This document shows positions 46,408-56,880 of a stretch of DNA of 64,000 nt, in pieces. The position numbers and the translations under genes are program-made. The stretch is from Tulasnella sp. 424 (Eukaryota > Basidiomycota > Agaricomycetes > Cantharellales > Tulasnellaceae). The first letter of the stretch is position 1. Each line of letters opens with the position of its first letter. The stretch is taken from the NCBI GenBank assembly GCA_019633425.1, contig WSUB01000122.1, positions 62,001 through 126,000 on the forward strand, read 5' to 3'. The notes beneath the pieces are model-generated. The model had not been told where the DNA came from. It saw nothing but the letters and a program-made list of their open reading frames with translations, and ran no database searches.

Positions 46408-49181
46408 TTAATCTGCCGTGAATTGCCGAACGTCTCTAAGAAAAGTGTCACAGCGCACGACATCACCTTTCAAGCCAAGTTTACCGTAAATTGTAGATGC
46501 TTCACAAACGAGACGCTCTGCCTCTCCAAATTGCATCTGGTCACGATGGAGCCAGCCCAGGTACCAAAGATTGTTGGCCAAAGATCGCATGTTTCCGATC
46601 CGACGGTATACCGCCTCGGCCTCCAAGAACAACTTTTCGGCATGAGCGTACTGTCCCAAAGCTGAGTAGACGCGTCCCAGCCCTTGGACGGAGTGAGCAA
46701 AACTAAGATGATTGCCAATTTGAGAGTAGGTGTTGCGGGCTTGGATGTAGGACTCCTTGGCTTTGGAAGACTCGCTTTGCATTCGGTACACATCTCCCAG
46801 ACACTTGACCGAGTTGGCAAAGCCGAGCTGAACCCCGAGTTGAGAGTAGATGTCGCGGGCTTGGATGTACGACTCCTCGGCTTTGGAATACTGGCGTTGC
46901 GTCTGGTACACATCACCCAGACTACGGAGCGAGCCGGCAAAGCCGAGCTCATTCCCGAGTTGGGAGTAGGTGTTACGAGCTTGGATGAACGACTCCTCGG
47001 CTTTGGAACACTCGTTTCGCATGTAGTATACCTCTCCTAGACTCTTGACCGAGTTGGCGAAGCCGAGCTGAGCCCCGAGTTGAGAGTAGGTGTCGCGGGC
47101 TTGAACGTACAACTCCTCGGCTTTGGAATACTCGCTTTGCATCTGGTACACGTCTCCAAGACTGCTGACCGAGTTGGCAAAGCCGAGCTGATTTCCGATT
47201 TGAAAGTAAGTGTTGCGGGCTTGGATGTATGACTCCTCAGCATTGGAATACTCGCTTCGCATCCGGTACACGTCTCCCAGACCCCCGACCGCGCCGGCGA
47301 AGCCGGACTGGTCCCCGAGTTGAGAGAAGGCATTGCGGGCCTGGATGTACGACTCCTCAGCTTTAGAATACTTGCTTTGCATCCCGTACACCTCTCCTAG
47401 ACCCTTGACCGAATAGGCAAAGCCATACTGATCCCCGATTTGAGAGTAGGTGTCGCGAGCTTGGATGAACAACTCCTCGGCTTTGGAAAACTCGCTTCGC
47501 ATCTGGGACGTGCCTCCAAGTGCGTGCAGTGCTTTGGCCGTGCCCTGTTTGTCGCCAGCTGAACTGGAAACCACAAACGACTCTTGAAAGTATTTTTCTG
47601 CTTCGTTCAACATGCCATTCCCCAGGTGAATATAGCCAAGAGCGCACAAAAGGCCGCTCGAACGAGTTGCAGCCGACCCGCCGCTCACTTTGCTGCTTGA
47701 GGGTATAGCTTGACTCTGCAAAGGATGCCAGGTAGGTACGCGTAAATTACAACAACGAGAACTCCCTACCATGAATGAAAGGACTTGTTGGCATCTAACA
47801 GCCGTTGGTCGCTCATTTGCATGCACTCTCCAGCACTCCCCCATCAGACTACAGAGTGCCTTCACTTGCTTGAGCTGAGCATGATCTCCGACCACAGGAA
47901 GATCGCCTCTGGTGATGCGCAGAACAATCGCGAGGTCATTCTCCTCATCAAATGGAAAGTTCCCAGTGATTGCCTGAAATGACCCGGAAAGCGGATTAGA
48001 AAACACCTAGATCTCTGAGACTCGTGCCAACGGACCTCCCAACAAATCCAACCCAATGCCCAGATGTCGCTTGCCAAACCGGGTAGTTCTCCCTCCAGCA
48101 GCTCCGGAGCGGCCCATCGGATGGTCCAAGCTGGACCCGTCATGGTGATGAAATCCCCAGACGCTGCTAGCTCCGCTTTCAGCGACTCCTCCGTGGGCGC
48201 TGTGGTCATGATTTGATGCTCGAACTGTATCACAGCCGCCGCACCGTCTCTTCTCACTGCTGCTGCGGTTCCGGAATCCATCGCCCGAGCTGAACCGAGG
48301 TCGGTAATAATTGCCCGGTTCTCGGAGTTGACCAGGACGTTGAGCTATATTCAAGCCATCTCAGCCTATGCAAAAACGAGCAGGCCTATTAAGCTTACCG
48401 ATTTTAGATCTCCGTGGCAGATCGGCGGAGTCCTCTCATGGAGGTAATTGACTCCCTTGGCAACGTCACCGATCTGTGGTTCCGTAAGCAAAGGATAGAT
48501 TGCAATAGAGAAAGAGATGGATTTACCAAGGACATGCGTTCTGGGAGCTCCCAGTTGGCAGACCGAACGAACTCCCGCAAGTTGCCATTCTTCTCCCAGG
48601 AAAACACCATCCAGGCGATGCCCTCCTCGAGGTCGTCGACAAAACCAATGAGTTTGACCACGCTCGGGTGGGATAACTCGTTCAGAAGATTAACCTCATG
48701 AGCAAATGGCTTGACACAAATCGTATACATATCAGAACAACCGGCCGCTGTTGGCGGACAGACGGGCCACGACTTACGGCCAACGCTCGATCATCCTCGG
48801 TATCGGTATCCAAACGTAGCTTCTTGACCGCGATGTACTTCGGGTCTTTGAGCTCTGGGGAATTCGAGGACTGGGCTGGCACGAGTCTCGCTGCCTGAAC
48901 GTCCGCATTCCCGCCTGCCTTGGGAGCCTGATCCTCGAGCGGTTTGATTCTGGATTTCTCGATTCGGAGATGCCCCAATGATCCAAGTACTTTTTTCTAA
49001 AGCAACGCCTAGAGATTAGCCTCCTGCGGTCCCGACGAAATACGCGCAGAGTAGAGCCGCCCACCGGACAGATTTTAAGACGCATCATCGCCTCTTCCAC
49101 TGGATCGATAGGGCTATCCTGAGCGCTTGTCGGCAGATGTGAAGGACTTGTCTCTTGAAGCTCTCTGATACTATCAGCCAT
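46408..49181 (-). CDS. Kinase-TPR protein, family 1 copy I (DLG instead of DFG)
   Basis: Start at 49181 (MADSIRELQETSPSHLPTSA). Motifs: GGNADVQAARLVPAQ, KYIAVKKLRLDTD, FAHEVNLLNELSHPSVVKLI, IGDVAKGVNYLHER, PPICHGDLKS, then ITDLGSARAMDS. The metal-binding DFG is DLG (GAC CTC GG on the minus strand near 48304-48296), a change some active kinases tolerate. ITMTGPAWTIRW and APELLEG follow. The last exon is 46408-47715 (435 residues): seven TPRs with more variety than in J (for example ECSKAEESFIQARNTYSQLG), plus two caps, ending RDVRQFTAD-stop. The intron before the TPR exon has no in-frame stop, so intron retention would give one open frame across 46408-48006. Confidence 0.86.
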
Positions 49182-49309
49182 GGTAGAATGGGCCTGGTAA
49201 ACGTATGCGGTGGCGGAGTGGATGATTGCGTCGGAGGTAGGAGGTGAAAGATCGATTGAGCAGGGTGGTGGTGGGGGAAATCTAACTTTGAGGAGGACTT
49301 GTCCCTTGT

Positions 49310-49480
49310 GGAACGAACGCCACTTCCAGTGGCTGGACGCCGAGACGCCGCACGCCTGCGGCTGTGCTCATTGCAATGCATATATCGGCTCCAATCAAAC
49401 TTCGAATTTGATTCTTCTTGATTCGGAGATACTAGGTCCTTCCACCTCATGTATCGAGACTCTGATGAGCAGAGTCAGGT
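49310..49480 (-). promoter_or_regulatory. Family-1 upstream block, copy I
   Basis: TTCCAGTGGCTGGACGCCGA, CGCACGCCTGCGGCTGTGCT, CAAACTTCGAATTTGATTCT, CTAGGTCCTTCCACCTCATG. Confidence 0.45.
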
Positions 49481-49569
49481 AGGTGGAAGTTGTGTGAGCG
49501 ACATGAAACGCGCAGGCGATATCTGACGGAAACGATGGTGCCTCCGCAGACTGAGGCGGACCTGGAACG

Positions 49570-49858
49570 TCTTTGTACACAGTCCATGAAATCAGCCGAT
49601 ATCATAGGAAGCGCAGGTTAATATTCCTGTGCTCGGATTGTTATCCAGTGACAGAGCACGTATTCGGCAGGGCCCGTCCCTCCTGTGGCGGGGTACGGGA
49701 CCAGCGTGAGGCACCTCCGAATGACTTGAGCGGAACTCGCGCTGTAGGAGGGGAACTCGCGTAATCGAGACGGTGATATTCATACCTAGTGCTCTGCGGA
49801 CACCACATAGTGTGGATCTCACAATGTAACTGGGGTAGCTCCCCGAAACTTTGTATGG
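49570..49858. repeat. R1 spacer copy 5, left half (split by insertion)
   Basis: GATATCATAGGAAGCGCAGG, ATTCGGCAGGGCCCGTCCCT, GGTGATATTCATACCTAGTG, CCCCGAAACTTTGTATGG. In the other copies the sequence continues directly into GGTGAGCAAT; here it stops and resumes at 52014. Confidence 0.65.
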
Positions 49859-52013
49859 CGCTTTGTCCCTGGGTGCGAGACTCGTCATTTCTTCCCACGG
49901 TTCAAGATCCGCAACCAAACCACCAACCTCACCCACACCACCATGCCTCGTTCTGGTTCTGACTCTCGCTCTAATCGAAGGCGTACCACCCAGTTCTCAG
50001 ACACTCCCTACAAGGGATCAATCGTGCATCAGCCCACTTACAATGAGCATAACAAGTCCGGCCCCTCCCTTTCCATCTCCAGGCAACGCCGTGGCCCAAA
50101 ACCATCAGGGACTAGCCAATGGCAATCAAGGGGACATCAAGACTCTTCTGCGGATGAGCCTCCTCTAGCTTGTCCGGCGAGATCCCTCCTAAAAACCCTG
50201 TCCAACTCCAGATTTCCAGTATCCAATGAGGCCACAAAGCTGAGACATGTCCTTAATACCCATATCATCCCTGGCAAGCATTACACAGAGGGTATACGGC
50301 GACTTCTCGAGACTCCTCTTCCTATACCCCCCACTTCTGAAGGTGACGTTGTGATGGAACTTTGACTCGGGTCAGCGCAGCCAGATTGAGGCACCACTTG
50401 GCAGACCGAGAATCTGTAGAAAGCGCAAATCGCCAACTCGGGGGAATTGCCCTCCTGTATGGCTTTCCGCTCAATATGTTTGCCCGGCCGGAGCGTGATG
50501 CGCCCGCGGTTGACCCTCTTGAATGTGTGACGTTCTAGATCAGAGGGACCGGGGACCAATTAACTGACCATACCTTTGAACCAGGTCGCAAGCAAGCCAT
50601 CTCAGCGGAGGCCCTCTCACCTGCAACCGCTGCCACGATTAAGTGGCTGGCATCCGAACAAACCAACTACCCGATGAGCATTGGTCGTGTAGTTGCAACG
50701 GTGGGGTGCACCATCTCCGTCTATCACCCAGTCTTCTCTCAGTTTCAAACCCACATGGAAAATGCGGAGCTCATACCCACTCCGGATCAAGCACGCAAGG
50801 CTCACAAGTTACTCGACATTGGCCAAACGGTCTATGCAACTGAGGACGACCGTCTCGCCGAACTTTACCCCATTCTGAGTCATCTTCTGTACCCGGTCGA
50901 AGGGCCACCCTCGTATCTCGGGTTTGAACCAGACGGCCTCATCTTTGTACGGACCCAAAACGATGCCATTCCGATATTGGTCCTGGAGACAAAGAATGAA
51001 ATCGGTACCGGAGGATGCGATCCTGAGGTTCAATGCGCCTTTTCATACCAAAAGCTCTGGTCTCATGACACTCGTGTATGTTTTGTCTAGTCCTCTAGAT
51101 AGGGTTTTAAACTGAAGTTTGGTCTAAACAGCTAAGCAAAGTCCGGAACGCTTGCTGCTGCCCCTCTTTCCTCCTTTCCATGGCCGGTCATAAGTTTACA
51201 ATCCACGGTGCAGTCCTTGCAGAGGGATTCATTACAGAACCTCTAACCGAAGGCATTGGAATGGCTGGATTTTCCAACAAAAGCGCACGAGCCGAAAAAG
51301 TAGCAAAGTATTTCGCGGCTCTGCAAAAGTGTCTCCAGACTTTGTCCGACTACTACATGACCCTTAAACCCCGGGATGACTGTGAACTGGCTAGCTTCTC
51401 GCCTGAATTTCGGAAGTACGGCGAGAACAGTCAATTCAACCTAACCTACACCAGCGCAAACCTCCTTCCCGGCCGCAACGGACGAGCAATGTTCAACGCT
51501 TTGTTGAAAGGGCCCGGTATCAGCGGAAGGGTGGCCGTTAAAGTAAAATTCACGACTCGATACTGCCCAGAGGCTCACGAGCTTTTGGCGAAGAAAGGTC
51601 TGGCGCCCAAGCTCCTACACTGGGAGTCCTTTTCGGGCAAATGGAAGGTTGTAGTCATGGATTCGCTTCCCGGGGACAACATGGCGACCATGCCTCAACA
51701 GCCCATTCCAAAACGGGCTCTCAAAGATCTCGAGGATGCACTTACTTTGTTACACTCAAAGGACTGGGTGTATGGAGATCTCCGGCGGCCAAACATCATC
51801 ACATGCACGCGGGACGGCGCTGTCGAGCCAGGTGCCATGCTTGTCGACTTTGATTGGGCGGGCAAACACGGTAAGCAAACCTATCCTCTTGGGTTGAGCG
51901 AGCATGTTAAATGGCCGAATGGCGTTCGGGGAGGGGAGCGTATGAAGAAGGAGCATGACATTGCAATGTTTGATATGTTATGTATGAACAAAATGTAACT
52001 ACTCCTTCCTGAT
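49859..52013 (+). mobile_element. Roughly 2.15-kb insertion carrying a nuclease-kinase gene, inside R1
   Basis: The R1 spacer matches other copies up to about 49858 and again from about 52014 (TGAGCATCGTACAAAAAG). The DNA between is unique in this window and consists almost entirely of the plus-strand gene at 49943-51998. I could not find clear terminal inverted repeats or a target-site duplication at the edges, so 'mobile element' is an inference from the clean split of a repeated site. It is not a demonstrated transposon. Confidence 0.5.
49943..51998 (+). CDS. Crinkler/CR-effector-type REase-kinase protein (possibly broken)
   Basis: Starts at ATG 49943 in a good context (CACCATGCC) with a basic, low-complexity N-terminus. 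A restriction-endonuclease-like domain follows, with GFEPDGLIFV and LVLETKNEIG (the PD-(D/E)xK pattern: D of PDG, then ExK) at about 50921-51005. After a 56-bp intron (51076-51131, donor GTATGT) comes CCCPSFLLSMAGHKFTIHGA, then a kinase-like domain: GRVAVKVKF, AHELLAKKGLAPKLL, WVYGDLRRPNII and AMLVDFDWAGKHG. This nuclease-plus-kinase order is typical of fungal CR/Crinkler-like proteins. The gene ends at 51998. Two doubts remain. The first reading frame (49943-50365) must be joined to the next by a very short intron (for example 50343-50380) or a frameshift. A TAG at 50536-50538 is in frame unless spliced out. No ubiquitin-like Crinkler header was seen. Confidence 0.75.
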
Positions 52014-52233
52014 TGAGCATCGTACAAAAAGTGCGTGCGATAGGACATATCAGAATACAAAGGAGTCGAAGAAGGACCATCGAAGCGACAGCCATGGGAG
52101 AGGCAAACAAAACACAGAATGAGAAAGAAGGAAGCCGATGGGGAACACAAAGAGGCATATTAAAATGTAAGTGACACGCACAAATGTCGATAAACATGTC
52201 TCGAAGTAATAATGCAGAAAGATGAGACCCGAA
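52014..52233. repeat. R1 spacer copy 5, right half
   Basis: CGTACAAAAAGTGCGTGCGA, TAGGACATATCAGAATACAA, ATGTCGATAAACATGTCTCG, ending at the stop of fragment K. Completes the left half at 49570-49858. Confidence 0.65.
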
Positions 52234-52612
52234 TTAAGCTGTCATTAGCTGCCGAACCTCTCTAAGAAACTTATCGCAGCGCGCGACATCAACTTCCAGA
52301 CCAAGCTTACCGTAAATAGTGGATGCTTCACAAACGAGACGCTCGGCCTCTCCGTATTGCGCCTGGCGGCGACGGAGCCAGCACAGGTGCCAAATATTGT
52401 TGGCCAAACATGTCATATTTCCCACCCGACGATATACCAACTCAGCCTCCCAAGTACGACCTTTCGGCCCGGGCATACTGTCCCGAACCTGAATAGGCCT
52501 CCCCCAGCCGTTGGACGGAGTTGGCAAAGCCGAGCTGATTCGCGATTTGAGGGTAGGTGTCGCGGGCTTGGATGTACGATTCCTCGGATTTGGAATACTC
52601 GCTTCGCATTCG
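52234..52612 (-). pseudogene. Kinase-TPR family 1 fragment K (C-terminal end only)
   Basis: Keeps one canonical TPR (SEESYIQARDTYPQIANQLG), a frameshifted first cap (GSGQYARAERSYL, then YRRVGNMTCLANNIWHL in another frame) and the intact second cap, ending REVRQLMTA-stop at 52234. At about 52612 family-1 sequence stops and a family-2 linker exon begins. No kinase part of family 1 is present. Confidence 0.75.
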
Positions 52613-54300
52613 GTGCGACCTCTCTTCTTCCTGCATTCGTTCCGATCACTAGACGCTCAAACCACAACACCCGGTGTCAGATTCTTGCTTACCCACACTC
52701 GCCCAATTTCGCTTTGTGGTCCCGGACTAATTGCCGCTATACACGTGCACGAATCCGGCCAGTTGTAAGGGCCAGAGTCCCGGCGTTTTCGAGGCACATC
52801 GAGCAAGCCCTTGGGGGAAGTGAGTGTGGGAGCCGATTCCAGATTCTTCTATTTCGAATGGACATCCAGACTCATGATAACGTCAACACTCGCATCGATC
52901 TTGACGTCGCCATAAAAGCGGTTGCCTGTAATAGTCGAAATCAATGATAAAAATCAAAAGGGCGAATGAGTGACATAAGATAACCGGTTCATTGGACCTT
53001 AACACGAACCTGTTACGCACCTCCAACGCGAGATATCCCCAATCCAAAATATCACCCTCCAACCTCATTTTCCTCGCTCATGAGCACTTCCGGACTGCGC
53101 CACCCTGTAGACCCCTTGAACTCGGAGCCTATCGTCAAACCGGCACATCCTCGTAACTGCCGTTGAAGGCCCGAAATCGCGAACAACAGCTCTGCGGTCA
53201 TTGTTAACGAGGACGTTTAGCTGGGGGGAGTTTGCCGGCGTGGAAAGGCGGCGAAGGGTAGCGTACGGACGAATCAAGGTGAACCAATCGACGATGTTGT
53301 ATAGAATGAGGGGGAAGAAGGAACGAGCTTCCTCCTGGAAAGCTGGAAATCACCAGCACGTGTCGGGTCTTGCACGTGGCAGGCTAACGCTCGTTGAAAG
53401 CGTATCCTCCAGTGCAAAGCCGAGCGAAACTCCCAATGTGGAGTCAAAATCTTCCTTGCCGAACCAAAGTCTTGCGCTGGTGGCACGCAAAGCGCGTGCA
53501 GTTGGAGGCAAGTCTGCTTTTTCGACTCGGCGGAGGGGAGCTTGACGGTTCGACGTCATCGAAGGTCCAGTACGACTTCTTCCCGTATAGAATGCAAGCT
53601 ATGGTGTGGGGACGAGGTGCTGCGCAGGTTGGGGATCGACTTTCCGCGACCATGCGTATTTTTGTTCGTTGGGAATGGATGATAGCGCCGGTGGAGTCAA
53701 GATCGTCGACACCGAGACCAGAAATTGAATCGAGGAGGACTGCCTGAGTGCCGAGCTAAAGGACAACTGAGCTTTAGTCCGGGGTCCAGAAGGTACAGGC
53801 GAGACGCACCGTTCAAACGCAGTTCCCCATGTGTGTTAGCCACTGTTCCTCCGATTCGAACGTCGTTTGACCTCAATTGAAGCATACGAGCGAGCGGGGT
53901 TGAGGCGTCTACGTCTTTGAGCCTGAGTTGGACTTGCCCTATGAAGGGGTAGTTCCATAGTCCGCAGTCGAGAGGTAAATGAAGGCGGCGCCGAATGGGT
54001 GTCAAATTCCGTCGTCTCCTCTAAAAGCAGCAAGGCACTTGGAACTCCTCGTCATCCGAATTGAAAGTGCCATCGAACGTGCGCTTAGCGCGACTGTTTG
54101 TCGGTCCACCAGGTGGATTTTTGCCAAGGTGGGCGTGGAAGTTTGCAGTGCACCGAACGAGGATCCTTGGGGATGGATTGGTTGTGAGAAGCGAATGGTC
54201 GAGAGGATGGAGAGGGACGTTGCAATACATCCGTCAGCGACTGAGTATGGGATTGGGCCGTGAAACTTGAGGGTCTTTCTGCATCCTAGAAACGTCTCTG
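52613..54300 (-). pseudogene. Family-2 kinase pseudogene g
   Basis: Begins with the family-2 linker-exon end (CTGCATTCGTTCC word at about 52632-52644, shared with 61482-61494). The kinase loop region at 53065-53230 reads LNVLVNNDRRAVVRDFGPST and is then frameshifted. 52900-53030 still reads EGDILDWGYLALEVRN. The helical C-terminal domain of family 2 is absent, replaced by fragment K. The upstream part to about 54300 is unreadable. Confidence 0.6.
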
Positions 54301-54474
54301 GTTATGGAACCTCTCGCCAGAAAGTGGGACAGAACAACGGACAGGGAGAGTACAGCCAACTGGTATAAAGTTCGATGAGATGCTGACATCGACGTTGTTC
54401 GCTACGCAGAGCCCAATGTCTTCCAATAATGCTCGATGTTGCAATACAGTGGGTGTAGAGAGGGTGAGGTCGGG

Positions 54475-54560
54475 ACTTGGGGTTAGTTGAAATTGCAATC
54501 GGCGCTAACCCCGCGTCTGTCCCCTCAGTCACGTGTGAGTGCCCAAAACGGGGGTGATCG
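54475..54560 (-). promoter_or_regulatory. CACGTG block upstream of family-2 copy g
   Basis: GTTGAAATTGCAATCGGCGC, TAACCCCGCGTCTGTCCCCT, CACGTG at 54530-54535. Confidence 0.4.
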
Positions 54561-54639
54561 TTCGGATGACGAGTAAATAGATACGTCCAGTCCTCATTCA
54601 ACAGCGTCCAATGGCATTAAAATTGGCCCATTTCGGTAA

Positions 54640-55440
54640 TCAGCTCTCATCCTGGCAGTCAATATATCCATCATGAAAGCTGAACGCAACCCGGTGACGT
54701 CACTCGAGTACAAGACGTACTGAGGACAAGTCCACGAAGGCCAATAATCAACCAGCAAAGCACCACGGAATGATCATTGTCCTCGACTCTCCGAGATGAC
54801 TCGTCGCCAACCGGCTAAACTTGTGAGCCCTTGTCCTTGTCCTAGGGCGGAGTCGGTTTGGGGTGGCGAAGCTATCGGGATCCTCAGACACCCGCTCAGC
54901 TAGCAGATTGGTGTCAGCGATGCTCGTACAAAACTGCGCACCGCGGGACTCGCAGTAAACGTCGTCGTCCCGTGAATTCCGCGGACCCTCCCACCAGATC
55001 AACCCAAGCCAGGCACCACCAACGCCTTCCACCCACTCACTTCCAACACTCACGACAGGCGCAACATTGCCTATGTCACCCCCTATTCCCATTAGACCCT
55101 TAAGTTGAGAACGCCATCTAGAACTGTGCGCCGATGATGATGGTTTTGTCTACCGTGATGACGCTCAGGCGAGCCTGCAGGAGCAAGCCACTGGCATGAG
55201 CGAGAAACCTTTCAGACGGTGTCACCGAGCCCTACCCACACCGCTCTTCTCCAGCACCTCCTTCTCTCAGCATGGTCAAAAACTGACAACCTGTTTAACA
55301 ATGGAACTGACACCGGTAGAAGAAAGACGGTGTTGCTGTCGTTGTCCGGTCTCGGCGTGAGCGGTGGACCGGGACGGTGCGAGAATAAAGCGACTAGCCA
55401 GCTTTCGTTTGGTCCCCAGTTAGCAGGAGCTTGTTTTAGG
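54640..55440 (-). pseudogene. Second copy of the unrecognised gene remnant (see 25780-26653)
   Basis: Reads VGSEWVEGVGGAWLGLIWWE, then EGPRNSRDDDVYCESRGAQF and LRPRTRTRAHKFSRLA on the minus strand (54780-55060), aligned with the copy at 25949-26254. The first exon of the other copy (KRAKRKLPVRFIL) is still visible as TKRKLASRFILA near 55400, but the frame breaks soon after. Product unknown. Confidence 0.4.
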
Positions 55441-56039
55441 AGCGATAGAAGTTAATGTAGCGAGCGAGCGAGCGCCGTATTTGGTAGTGCGGGCGTCGGG
55501 GGTTGGATGGGGGACAAGGCTGGAGGTGGCTGGTTTGACGTGGTGCGTACAGCGAGCACATCCTTAGTAGGATTTGGGGAAGGAACACACCTCAATCTAG
55601 GAGCCTCTGATCGCGCTATTCCGCTATGTGGCGCCGTTCTACTAGCTCTCATAGCGAGAGAGCCGAAGCGCTGTCTCATCGACTCTTCCAATGCGGAGGC
55701 ACGGACACCGTGAGCGTCCATCTCTGATATTTCTCGTAGCGGTCCACAAGGTATCGTGATTTCTATGCACCCACCATCACTACAGCGCACGGTGGCAACA
55801 ACCTCGTACCTGTAAGTTCACTATCCCCGAGCGACCCGGAACGACGTTGGAAGCTCTACCCTGAGTAGTTTGGTATCTGCCACCGAAGTGAGTCCTGAGA
55901 TGACATTTAAGCCGCTTTTTAGCGTTGGAGCGGTGGTTGTCCTGTCGAAAGGGATGCGACCCAGCTTAGTAGGTGTGCCACCGGGCCATGCGACAAAGAC
56001 CTGTCGCTTTTGCCGCGGTCGGTGAGCATTTAATCCAGA
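55441..56039. other. Spacer, no clear gene
   Basis: About 600 bases. A minus-strand frame at 55452-55790 is proline-rich with no domain; I do not support it as a gene. Confidence 0.4.
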
Positions 56040-56880
56040 TCGTTGACGGTGCGGCGCGCATTGGGGAATATCTCGCGGTAGGAGACGAAATCAAGTCGCA
56101 TAGGTGTCGGTAAAGGTCTCAGGGCGGGTTCGAAAAAGGAAAGAAAAGAAGGATTGAAGTTTCCTCCAGATTGAAGCCTCCAGCATTGTCGCCATTAGCT
56201 CCGTCCCCTCCGCTACGCCGTCACTCAAAACCCCACATAGTAAATAAACCCCGAAAGTCCCACTACCTCAATTTTGACAACTTTGAGGACTGTGTTGAAT
56301 CCCATGAACAAACCGCTCTGCATTACCCCGAGAGGGGATTCGAACAGCCGACGCAGCGAAGGTGTCCCCGCTGAGCCAAGTATCGGAGACCGAGACTATG
56401 AAATCACCCGATATCATAGGAAGCGCCGGTTAATATTCTTGTGCTCGGATTGTGATCCAGTGACAGAGCACGTATTCGGCAGGGCCTGTCCCTCCTGTCC
56501 CGCGGAACGGGGCCAGCGTGAGGCACTTCCGAATGACTAGAGCGGAACTCGCGCTGTAGGAGGGGAGCTCGCGTACTCGAGACAGTGATATTCATACCCA
56601 GTGCTCCGTGCACACCACATACTGTGGATCTCACAATGTAAGTGCGAATAGCTCCCAAAACTTTGTACGGGGTGAGCAATGCACAAAAGGCCAGTGTCAT
56701 AGGACATATACAAAGGAGCCAAACGAGTACCATCGAAACTACAGCCATGGAAGAGGCAAACAAAATACAGGAATGAGATTGAAGGAAGCCAATGCGGAAC
56801 TCGAAGAGACAGATTGAGCGGCACCCACGAATGTCCATAAACATATTCCGAAGTAATAACGCAGAGTGATGAGGCCCGAA
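56040..56880. repeat. R1 intergenic spacer, copy 6 (complete)
   Basis: The most complete copy together with 63085-63911: CGTTGACGGTGCGGCGCGCA, GAATATCTCGCGGTAGGAGA, the tRNA-like stretch, GATATCATAGGAAGCGCCGG, TATTCGGCAGGGCCTGTCCC, CCACATACTGTGGATCTCAC. It runs up to the stop of copy J and so contains its 3' UTR. Confidence 0.7.
56325..56400 (-). other. tRNA-like Pol III A-box/B-box stretch inside R1
   Basis: On the minus strand TGGCTCAGCGG (56378-56368) fits an A box and GTTCGAATCC (56345-56336) fits a B box, at tRNA-like spacing. The flanking stems do not fold as a real tRNA (no D-stem or T-stem pairing), so it looks like the head of a tRNA-derived SINE or a decayed tRNA rather than a working tRNA gene. 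Confidence 0.35.

Noticed and set aside
49859..52013. A classical DNA transposon with terminal inverted repeats
   Set aside because: No matching inverted ends and no transposase; only the clean interruption of R1 supports insertion.
56325..56400. A functional tRNA gene on the minus strand
   Set aside because: A-box and B-box words are present, but D- and T-stem pairing and an anticodon arm cannot be formed. Kept only as a tRNA-like element.
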